Positions 1 to 5,288 of a DNA stretch of 5,561 bases are shown piece by piece. The position numbers and the translations under genes are program-made. Where the stretch lies: NCBI GenBank assembly GCA_024278415.1, contig JAJRTI010000431.1:1-5561 (forward strand), in the 5' to 3' direction. Source of the DNA: Planctomycetota bacterium (GTDB lineage: Bacteria; Planctomycetota; Brocadiia; JAJRTI01). The stretch's first letter is position 1, and every line of letters starts with the position of its first letter. The notes beneath the pieces are model-generated. The model was not told where the DNA came from. It saw nothing but the letters and a program-made list of their open reading frames with translations, and did no database searches.

Positions 1-306
1 CTGCCCGTGGGCGGCCTCCCGCGCGGCCCGGCGCTCCAAGTGAACCAGACCGTGCGCTACGCGGCGAAGATCGTGGATCGGGCGCACTGGTCCGCCGAGT
101 ATCGCATCCCCTTCAAGTCAGTCTGCATCGACCCGGCCAAGCTCGACCGCCGGCCCTTCAACATCGGCGTGCGCAAGACGGCCGGCCCGGCCCGCGTGTC
201 CCAGTGGCGTCCCGGCGCCGGCCCGGCCGGCTGGGTCGTGTGGGCCGGGACGGGGAACCGGAACTGGGAGGTGTGGAACGCCGGGCTACTGGAGTTCGCC
301 CGCTAA
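1..306 (+). CDS. C-terminal part of a protein with a CBM9-like (DOMON-type) beta-sandwich domain (5' end outside the window)
   Basis: The reading frame is open from base 1 and ends at TAA 304-306, so the gene enters from the left and only about 101 residues are seen. The pattern WSAEYRIPF, followed about 20 residues later by FNIGVRK and then a tryptophan-proline stretch (SQWRP), is typical of the last strands of CBM9-like domains, where an 'E..IPF' strand precedes an 'N..R' strand and a 'W.P' turn. Such domains bind glycans or sit at the end of large exported proteins in polysaccharide-degrading bacteria. The catalytic or other upstream part cannot be seen, so the function of the whole protein is unknown. 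The GTG at base 7 is not a credible start, because it would begin in the middle of the domain. The gene faces the downstream hydrolase gene tail to tail. The family call is by motif only and is moderately confident; the coding call itself is firm. Confidence 0.72.
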   Translation: MPVGGLPRGPALQVNQTVRYAAKIVDRAHWSAEYRIPFKSVCIDPAKLDRRPFNIGVRKTAGPARVSQWRPGAGPAGWVVWAGTGNRNWEVWNAGLLEFAR

Positions 307-378
307 GCGCGCCCCTATACATGCGGCTGGAATCGATCGAACCGTCGAAGTAATTGTATGGCCCGCCGATGGCTGTTC

Positions 379-404
379 GTAGTGAGGCCCGTTAATGAGA
401 GGCC
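379..404 (+). repeat. Single REP-like site (GTAG head plus GGCC hairpin)
   Basis: The site begins GTAGTGA and continues with GGCC (386-389), an 11-base loop including CGTTAATG, and GGCC again (401-404), which is self-complementary. The GTAG tetranucleotide before a palindrome is the known signature of REP sequences mobilised by REP-associated tyrosine transposases. It resembles the minus-strand arm of the element at 5397-5474, which reads GTAGTAGGCCCGTGAGGGCC. No transposase gene is present in the window. The hairpin alone is weak; the call rests on its likeness to the other sites. Confidence 0.4.
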
Positions 405-600
405 GGAAATGTGTGGGGAAAGGGCGGGGACACGCCCGGTGCCGCCGGTCAGCGACATCGACAACACGTTACCGTTTTGCCGTTCGAAAACCGGTAAGGG
501 CATGGGCTTCCTCCAAGACGTTGCTTGGCGGAAGATGCGGCTGCGCCGCGCGTCCGCCGTACGGGCAGGCTGTCCTCCCGCCCCCGCCGTCGGGCTGCTT

Positions 601-674
601 GTAGTAGGGCGATTTATCGCCCGTCTGCCTCGTGAGGGCAAGGACGTTCGACGGGCAATGAATTGCCCTACTAT
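601..674. repeat. Inverted pair of REP-like hairpins (BIME-like element)
   Basis: Two hairpins face each other. The left one has the head GTAGTA and a perfect 7-bp stem, GGGCGAT / ATCGCCC (607-622). The right one, read on the minus strand, has the head ATAGTA and a perfect 7-bp stem, GGGCAAT / ATTGCCC (653-668). The outer arms TAGTAGGGC (602-610) and GCCCTACTA (665-673) are also complementary, as are CCGTC (621-625) and GACGG (650-654). Between them lies an imperfect hairpin around GTGAG. The inner bases differ between the arms yet each stem stays fully paired, which points to selection on structure. This is the architecture of bacterial interspersed mosaic elements built from REP units. Confidence 0.75.
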
Positions 675-810
675 AAACCACGTCGCCTCTTCGGGATCGT
701 TCCGGTCGCGGTAAGCGTCTATGGGAGGGGGCGTTCTTCTCACGGAGCCGGTCCGTCGCGCTGCGGATCCAGGAGGAAGAGCTTGAGACTGAGCGCGGGC
801 GCGGGGCCAC

Positions 811-3015
811 TCAGCGAATGGCGACCGTGCGGGCGCGAATCAGTTGGATCACACGGCCGGCTCGAATCCGACAGACGCCCGCGGTGACGGGAAGCGAGGT
901 CGTGCGGCCAACAAGATCGATCCGCTCCGCTTTGCCTCCGCCTACGGAAAGTGTGAGCGGCTGCGGCCGGGCCGCCCAGACCGCGAGCACTTGGTCGCGG
1001 GCGCCGGCGAAGACCGCGGCTTGGATCTCGTCCTGCCGCAGGATGCGCGCGTTGCGGCCGTCGAGGAAATGGGCGGCCACGTTGGCCGCGCACACCGCGG
1101 GCGAGGCGCCGCGGCCCTTGTGCATCAGCGCGAAGTCGTCCGCATGTGCGGCCATGGGGTCGCACCACGCGACCACCTCCACGTCGGGGTCGGCAAAGCC
1201 CACGGCGTTCATTTTCAGGAAGAAGTCCGCCTGGCCCGCGGCGTCTGCGCTGAGCGAACGCCGTGCGCCCACCTCGCCCCACCAGATGGGCCGGGGCCGG
1301 CCGCCAGCCGCGACCACGGCCGCATTGTACGCCGCGCCGTGAACCTTCCATCCGCCCAAGTTGCAGGGCACCGCGAACTTCGGCGGATACAGCGGGTAAC
1401 AGTGCAGATCGATGGCGTCGTGCCCCGCCAATCCGCCGGCCGCGATGACTTTCTCCCAATACGCCTCGGGCGGCTTCGTGAACGATGCGCCGATGACCCG
1501 CGCACGCGGATCCGCAGCCCGCACCTCCTCGGCGATCAGCTTCGCAATGTACGCATACCGCGCCGGCGGCATGGGCGTGCGGTCGATCTCGTTGTACGTC
1601 TTCCAGACCCGAATACGGCCGCGGTAGCGGGCCACGGTGCGGCGCACGTATTGCCGCACGATCCGCTCGTATTCCGCGGTGCCGCAAACCGGCAGCGGCT
1701 GCCAAAACCAAACGAAAAGCTGATCAGGCTTCAACCGAAGTTTCCGATTCATCGACGCCGGCCAACCGCCGTCGAGATAGCCCACCAGCTCCACGCCAAA
1801 CTCCTGCGCGAGCGAAACGACCGCGTCGACCCCTGGCTTGTACTCAGAGGATTCGGGCCGCTTCGTCCACCACGTGGCCGAGAGGCCTACGTTGCGCGTC
1901 ATGCCGATCCGATGGAGCCACTCGATGTAATGGTCCGGCCGCAGCCAGTAGAACGAACTCGATAGCTTGCGGCGGCCAAGCCCTGCCGCGACCGGGCCTC
2001 GGACCACCGCGCAGCCAAAAGGATCGAACCGGCGAAAAACCCCCTTGGGGCTTCGAACCGTGATCCAAAGGTTGTAGAAGCCCACGGGCCGCGGCCCGGC
2101 GTCCACAACAACACGCGCCCTGCCTGACTGGTCGAACCGAAGCAGTTCTGCGCCCTGGGCTCTGTCGCTGTCGTCGAAGTCTGCAACGCTCCAAACCACC
2201 GAGACCGGCGCGGGGTGCGGCGTCTGCGCGGAGAACTCCAACGTGAGCCGAAGCGGCTCTGTGGGCAAGAAGGTGAACGCGGGTTGGTCGGGGCGAACCT
2301 TCACGGTGAGACTTCGCGCCCACGCGCCCAGGGACAGGCGTTCGGGGTCGTCCAAATGGGCTTCGACGCCTTCGATCGGAGCCCCGTCCTCTTGGCGAAG
2401 CCGCACGCGAAATCGCCAGGGCTTGCCGAAACCGGATTCGTTCACGCGCGGGTGGATCAGTTTGATGAGCAGACGCTTCCACTCGGAGGTGAGGGTGATG
2501 GCCCCGGTGGGACGCATTCGGCGCGCGCCCCACCACACGATGGCGCGGCCAATGGACACGCGCACCTCCAGCGTTGCCTTCGTCTCGCGCGGCGCACGCA
2601 GGTAGACTGCCGCATACGCGCAGCCCCGCGGCCAGGCGAAGCTGGGCCGCTTCTTGAACGTGGCCTCCTCATCGAGCGACACCCATTCCGAAGGAGAATG
2701 GTATTCCTTCCACGCGACGACGAAGCGCTTGTCGAGGGCCGAGAGCTGGACCGTGTCGCCGCGCGACGGGCGCAGGTGCGCTTCGAGCCGATGCCCGTTG
2801 CCGGCGAGCCCCCCGATGCCGGGAAACGCGCCGCAGAGAATCCAATCGCGCAGCGACTCCTGCCCCGCTTGGAGCCCGCTCGCCATGACCAGGCCAACCA
2901 TCGTCACGAGGATGCGACACTGCAACTGGCGCAACGCCGCACAGCATCCTCCGCGACGCTCAAGCCGCCCCACGGGAGGATAAGTCTTTCCCGCGGAACA
3001 AAAGAAAGGCATCAT
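811..3015 (-). CDS. Exported multidomain glycoside hydrolase with a clan GH-A type TIM barrel
   Basis: The product is 734 residues. A basic n-region (residues 17-34, rich in Arg and Cys) leads into a hydrophobic core (about 35-48), with a likely signal-peptidase site after LQA (residue 50). Residues 53-231 look like a jelly-roll domain: an opening DWILCGAFPG, a VVWKEY-like core and a closing EWKRLLIKL, then WRFRVRL. Residues 233-341 form a second beta-sandwich. Residues 351-651 are the TIM barrel: YNEID supplies the Asn-Glu pair expected for the acid/base (E476), DLHCYP follows (H538), and IWWGE supplies the probable nucleophile (E581). A small beta domain closes the protein (656-734). The pattern matches GH-A retaining glycosidases such as GH39 or GH5 relatives; the exact family and substrate cannot be fixed. 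The start at 3015 is chosen because GGAGAAGG sits just upstream and because an upstream ATG at 3177 would add 54 unlikely residues before the signal peptide. ATG 3012 is a close alternative. The gene stands alone, convergent with the CBM9-like gene. Confidence 0.87.
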   Translation of the reverse strand: MMPFFCSAGKTYPPVGRLERRGGCCAALRQLQCRILVTMVGLVMASGLQAGQESLRDWILCGAFPGIGGLAGNGHRLEAHLRPSRGDTVQLSALDKRFVVAWKEYHSPSEWVSLDEEATFKKRPSFAWPRGCAYAAVYLRAPRETKATLEVRVSIGRAIVWWGARRMRPTGAITLTSEWKRLLIKLIHPRVNESGFGKPWRFRVRLRQEDGAPIEGVEAHLDDPERLSLGAWARSLTVKVRPDQPAFTFLPTEPLRLTLEFSAQTPHPAPVSVVWSVADFDDSDRAQGAELLRFDQSGRARVVVDAGPRPVGFYNLWITVRSPKGVFRRFDPFGCAVVRGPVAAGLGRRKLSSSFYWLRPDHYIEWLHRIGMTRNVGLSATWWTKRPESSEYKPGVDAVVSLAQEFGVELVGYLDGGWPASMNRKLRLKPDQLFVWFWQPLPVCGTAEYERIVRQYVRRTVARYRGRIRVWKTYNEIDRTPMPPARYAYIAKLIAEEVRAADPRARVIGASFTKPPEAYWEKVIAAGGLAGHDAIDLHCYPLYPPKFAVPCNLGGWKVHGAAYNAAVVAAGGRPRPIWWGEVGARRSLSADAAGQADFFLKMNAVGFADPDVEVVAWCDPMAAHADDFALMHKGRGASPAVCAANVAAHFLDGRNARILRQDEIQAAVFAGARDQVLAVWAARPQPLTLSVGGGKAERIDLVGRTTSLPVTAGVCRIRAGRVIQLIRARTVAIR

Positions 3016-3319
3016 TTCTATCCTTCTCCAGTTCGAATGAGATTCTGACCGCAATCGCCAACTTACTGCCGCAAAGGGCGCCCTGCAAGCCCGAACCGAG
3101 TCCCAAGCGTCATCTACGCTCTGCACATCAGCAATCATCGCCTGTGCTTGGCCACGTGATAGACTACCAGCGCACACTGTTCCATTTGGGCTTCATCGCC
3201 GCTATCGTCATGCCATTGCCTGGCTCGATCTCGGAGACCACGACACCCGCATTAAGTGAACTGTCCCCCGATAACAGGAGCAAAGCCGGCCCACGTGGCC
3301 GGAAGAGCTGAACACGAAC
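3016..3319. other. Divergent intergenic region upstream of the hydrolase and the oxidoreductase fragment
   Basis: Apart from the hydrolase ribosome site, no gene is supported here. The promoter for the hydrolase should lie within it, but no well-spaced -35/-10 pair was found. A 6-bp GC hairpin, CCGGCC-CACGT-GGCCGG, lies at 3286-3302 just before the oxidoreductase fragment. CTGTCCCCC occurs at 3261-3269 and again at 4046-4054 past the end of that fragment. An AGGAG at 3276-3280 looks like a ribosome site but has no in-frame start codon at a useful distance. Confidence 0.5.
3022..3029 (-). promoter_or_regulatory. Shine-Dalgarno site of the glycoside hydrolase gene
   Basis: Read on the minus strand the sequence is GGAGAAGG, then ATAGAA, then ATGATG. 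The AAGG part lies 6 bases from the ATG at 3015 and the GGAG part 10 bases, which is normal spacing. This site decides the start: it selects 3015 (or the adjacent ATG at 3012) over the farther upstream ATG at 3177. Confidence 0.75.
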
Positions 3320-3979
3320 ATGCTCATCCGCATCAACGACGAGAGCCGCACGTACGGCGGCGAGCACATCGACTGGCGCGAGGGCGGCGGCCAGATCATC
3401 GGGGAGGGCTGCCACTGGCTCGACCTCATCTGCTGGACGCTCGACGAGCGCCCAGTGCGCATCTCAGGCGTGGGCAGCACGCGGCTGAACTACGTCATCA
3501 CGCTGGAATTCGAGAGCGGCGCGCTGGGCTGCATTTTCTTCAGTTGCACCGGCACGTTCGAATACGCCAAGGAACTCGTCGAGATTCAAACCCATGGCAA
3601 GCTCTTCCGCAGCGAATGCTACGTGGAGAATCAGTACTTCGGCCGCGGCGAGAACACGATCAAGCGCTTCGAGCTTGAGAAGGACTACCAGCCCGACGTG
3701 GGGCAGGACGGCGGCCACCTGGGCTACGTCGCCAAGATGACCGCGTCCGCAGAGGAGTATGCGCGCACCGGCGAGTTCAAGTACGTCTTCCCCGACAAGG
3801 GCCACCGCCACCTGCTGAGCGCGTTCGCGGACAGCCTCCTCAACGACGCGCCCTCACCCATCGACGAAATGGCCGGCATGCGCGCGACCTACCTGAGCCA
3901 ACGCGCGATGGAGTCCATCCGCCGCGGCGCGCCGCTGCCGGTGAATGTCGAGGATTGGGATATGTACGTGCACGTGTAG
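3320..3979 (+). CDS. C-terminal fragment of a Gfo/Idh/MocA-family oxidoreductase (likely a 5'-truncated gene)
   Basis: The frame encodes 219 residues where the family usually has about 340-400. It begins at the point where the C-terminal alpha/beta domain starts: GGGQIIGEGCHWLDLICW (residues 22-39) matches the family's glycine-rich stretch with its catalytic-site His (H32) and following Asp (D35). Beta-sheet strands follow (about 46-120), then the end helices with HRHLLSAFADSLL and PSPIDEMAGMRATYLSQRAMESIRRG spread over residues 162-203. The whole N-terminal Rossmann domain with the NAD(P)-binding glycine motif and the EKP motif is missing. The frame is open upstream only to a stop at 3272-3274, giving 15 further residues with no family likeness. 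The ATG at 3320 has no good ribosome site (GGAAGAG lies about 12 bases off). Dinucleotide-dependent redox activity is therefore not expected. Sugar or polyol oxidation would be the role of the parent protein. The last 95 codons are repeated at 4725-5013. Confidence 0.8.
   Translation: MLIRINDESRTYGGEHIDWREGGGQIIGEGCHWLDLICWTLDERPVRISGVGSTRLNYVITLEFESGALGCIFFSCTGTFEYAKELVEIQTHGKLFRSECYVENQYFGRGENTIKRFELEKDYQPDVGQDGGHLGYVAKMTASAEEYARTGEFKYVFPDKGHRHLLSAFADSLLNDAPSPIDEMAGMRATYLSQRAMESIRRGAPLPVNVEDWDMYVHV
3693..3979 (+). repeat. Direct repeat, copy 1 (oxidoreductase 3' end)
   Basis: This segment matches 4725-5013 at a constant offset of 1032 bases, with about 14 substitutions over some 281 bases (about 95% identity by eye) and no indel until just before the stop codon. 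Weaker similarity seems to run about 16 bases past the stop. The copies have the same orientation and bracket the protease gene. Confidence 0.9.
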
Positions 3980-4023
3980 CGGGCGCGCCGTTTGCCCCAC
4001 ACGGCTTCCGAGGACACGAAGTC

Positions 4024-4045
4024 GGACGCTGCGCGTCCTTGGTTC
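4024..4045 (+). terminator. Possible intrinsic terminator after the oxidoreductase fragment
   Basis: A perfect 6-bp stem, GGACGC (4024-4029) and GCGTCC (4033-4038), closes a 3-base loop and is followed by TTGGTT. It lies 45 bases after the stop codon at 3979. The stem is GC-rich, but the T-tract is short and interrupted, so termination would be weak; it may be a chance hairpin. Confidence 0.3.
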
Positions 4046-4163
4046 CTGTCCCCCTTCTCATCGTTCACATGATCGACGTTCTCGTGGCAGAGACGGCACG
4101 CCAGACATCTTGCATCGCCGGAGGCGGTACGCCGGCCGGTGCACGCCCTCGATCGGCAGATGG

Positions 4164-4532
4164 CTAGGCGGCGGGAAGGGGGCCGGCGGCGACCAGCTTC
4201 TTCTTGGCGGAGTCGACCATGAGGTTGAGTCCCTCGAGGGTTCGCGCACCGAGCAGTACCATGTCGCCCGGCTCGGCGAACACGACTTCGTCGATCGTGA
4301 ACTGCTTGCCGACGCGAATAATCGCGAACCCCACACTTCGGGTAACCACCTCCCCGTTGGCCATCGCGAAGCGGATGTCCTTCTTCTCGCGGGCGACCCC
4401 GATCTCCTCGAGCTTGGCGCTCGGTATCCAGGTGTACTCACTGCCCGTGTCGACGAGGGCCTTCGCCACGCGGATGCCCTTCGTGCGATGCACGTGATTC
4501 TCAATCCTGCAGCCTGTGTGGAATGTGCCCAT
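4164..4532 (-). CDS. Small retropepsin-like aspartyl protease (clan AA), single domain
   Basis: The product is 122 residues. ALVDTGSEYTWIP (residues 25-37) carries the catalytic Asp-Thr-Gly (D28-T29-G30) inside the usual hydrophobic beta turn. NGEVV (59-63) fits the flap region, and VLLGARTLEGLNLMVD (92-107) fits the second hydrophobic-hydrophobic-Gly segment that closes the retropepsin fold. One DTG per chain means it would act as a homodimer. The length and the opening MGTF are normal for the stand-alone bacterial and archaeal family of about 120 residues. No signal peptide or membrane segment is seen, so it is probably cytosolic; its substrate is unknown. The ATG at 4532 is the only possible start, because an in-frame TAG lies at 4542-4544. 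No Shine-Dalgarno is well placed; a promoter-like sequence ends just before the ATG. The gene lies on the opposite strand between two copies of an oxidoreductase fragment, with no evident partner gene. All key residues are intact. Confidence 0.87.
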   Translation of the reverse strand: MGTFHTGCRIENHVHRTKGIRVAKALVDTGSEYTWIPSAKLEEIGVAREKKDIRFAMANGEVVTRSVGFAIIRVGKQFTIDEVVFAEPGDMVLLGARTLEGLNLMVDSAKKKLVAAGPLPAA

Positions 4533-4538
4533 ACGGCT

Positions 4539-4566
4539 ATTCTACCATTCTCCCTCGCTTTCGCAA
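4539..4566 (-). promoter_or_regulatory. Sigma70-like promoter for the protease gene, possibly giving a leaderless mRNA
   Basis: On the minus strand TTGCGA (4566-4561) is separated by 16 bases from TAGAAT (4544-4539), close to the TTGACA / TATAAT consensus (4 of 6 and 5 of 6). Only six bases, AGCCGT, separate the -10 box from the ATG, so transcription would begin at or beside the start codon. This agrees with the lack of a properly spaced ribosome site. Promoter calls by eye are prone to chance matches. Confidence 0.4.
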
Positions 4567-4724
4567 CCTTGCTCCTCCCCAACTTCCCATTTTGCGGCGA
4601 TTGCCTTGTGCGGAAACCATGTCACCAACTCCCCAAGGATGCCGCTGTTCGGCCTCACGGTCAGGCATTCCTGGGTTGACGGGGATCGGACTTTGCGAAG
4701 CGGGTGCTCGCGATGACATCCTAT

Positions 4725-5013
4725 CCGACGTGGGGCAAGACGGCGGCCACCTGGGCAACGTCGCGAAGATGACAGCGTCTGCCGAGGAGTATGCGCGCAT
4801 CCGCGAGTTCAAGTACGTCTTCCCCGACAAGGGCCACCGCCACCTGCTGAGCGCGTTCGCGGACAGCCTCCTCAACGACGCGCCCTCACCCATCGACGAA
4901 ATGGCCAGCATGCGCGCGACCTACCTGAGCCAGCGCGCGATGGAGTCCATCCGCCGCGGTGCGCCGCTGCCGGTCAATGTCGAGGATTGGGGCATGTACG
5001 TGCACGCGTGTAA
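4725..5013 (+). pseudogene. Frameshifted 3'-end fragment of a second Gfo/Idh/MocA oxidoreductase
   Basis: The translated segment from SDVGQDGGH to EDWGMYVH repeats the last 95 or so residues of the fragment ending at 3979. Differences are Y to N, T to I, G to R, G to S and D to G, plus about eight silent changes. The sequence before 4725 has no likeness to the family, so the domain core and the NAD-binding half are absent. At the end, copy 1 reads GTG CAC GTG TAG, while this copy reads GTG CAC GCG TGT AAC. Removing two bases (CG) restores GTG CAC GTG TAA, so a 2-bp insertion appears to have put the stop (TAA, 5011-5013) out of frame. The frame now runs on into non-coding sequence to 5137. An open frame leading in from ATG 4523 overlaps the antisense protease start and promoter and shows no family likeness, so it is not taken as real coding. 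Confidence 0.82.
4725..5013 (+). repeat. Direct repeat, copy 2 (oxidoreductase 3' end)
   Basis: This is the partner of 3693-3979, same orientation, offset 1032 bases. Similarity begins abruptly at CCGACGTGGGGCA (4725) and continues without gaps to about 5006, where the 2-bp insertion occurs; weaker matching carries on to about 5029. Confidence 0.9.
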
Positions 5014-5288
5014 CGCCGCCGCCGTTCGCGGAATCGGCGTCCGCCTGGGGATACCGTCGCTTGCCTCGAAGTGCTGGTTGTGTGAACTCGGGGCGCTCGC
5101 TCAGAACATCTCGTTCTGTCTAGGCCGGCGGTTGTGAGTACAGACGCGTACGATGACGTAAGACTTGTTCACGTACGTCCTCGCCGCAGGGCTGTACACC
5201 TTGTAACATTTCAGCCGAGTGCAAAGCGTGGTCTCACCTCGCTGGCCCCCACCTCCCCCCGCGTCGGTGGGAGCAGGCTTTTGCACTA
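5014..5288. other. Non-coding gap between the pseudogene and the MITE-like element
   Basis: No gene is supported. The open frame on the minus strand reaching across 5101-5337 would start inside the MITE-like element and has no recognisable motif or ribosome site. The first bases (to about 5029) may be the decayed downstream flank shared with the oxidoreductase fragment at 3320-3979. Confidence 0.4.

Larger units (their letters stand above)
307..810. other. Gene-free intergenic region with REP-like hairpins
   Basis: This stretch of about 500 bases lies between the ends of two convergent genes. Short frames occur on both strands, but none has a convincing ribosome site or recognisable protein motif, and they run through palindromic repeats. 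It contains a GTAG-headed hairpin near 379-404, a GC-rich short hairpin around 422-436 (GGGCG pairing with CGCCC), and a strong inverted REP-like pair at 601-674. No clear intrinsic terminator with a T-run was found for either flanking gene. Confidence 0.6.

Noticed and set aside
315..743. Open frames on both strands between the first gene and the hydrolase
   Set aside because: They cross REP-like palindromes, overlap each other, and show no motif, ribosome site or plausible protein composition.
740..1711. Long minus-strand open frame (323 codons) within the hydrolase gene
   Set aside because: It is an out-of-phase shadow of the hydrolase on the same strand, very rich in Arg, Gly and Ala as expected for GC-rich off-frames, with no protein motif or ribosome site.
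844..1965. Long plus-strand open frame (373 codons) antisense to the hydrolase
   Set aside because: It is the antisense of a well-supported gene whose domains and catalytic residues are clear; the product has no family likeness.
2215..3048. Plus-strand open frame of 277 codons antisense to the hydrolase 5' half
   Set aside because: It overlaps the signal peptide, start codon and ribosome site of the hydrolase; low-complexity Arg/Ala/His composition with no motif.
3016..3177. A 54-residue N-terminal extension of the hydrolase from ATG 3177
   Set aside because: GGAGAAGG sits at proper distance from ATG 3015, and an extension would place a polar stretch before an already basic signal-peptide n-region.
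3286..3302. CCGGCC-CACGT-GGCCGG hairpin as a terminator or operator
   Set aside because: There is no T-run on either side, no adjacent gene end on the proper strand, and short GC palindromes are common at this base composition.
4523..4724. An N-terminal part for the second oxidoreductase fragment starting at ATG 4523
   Set aside because: These residues bear no likeness to the family and lie antisense to the protease start codon and promoter; the similarity begins sharply at 4725.
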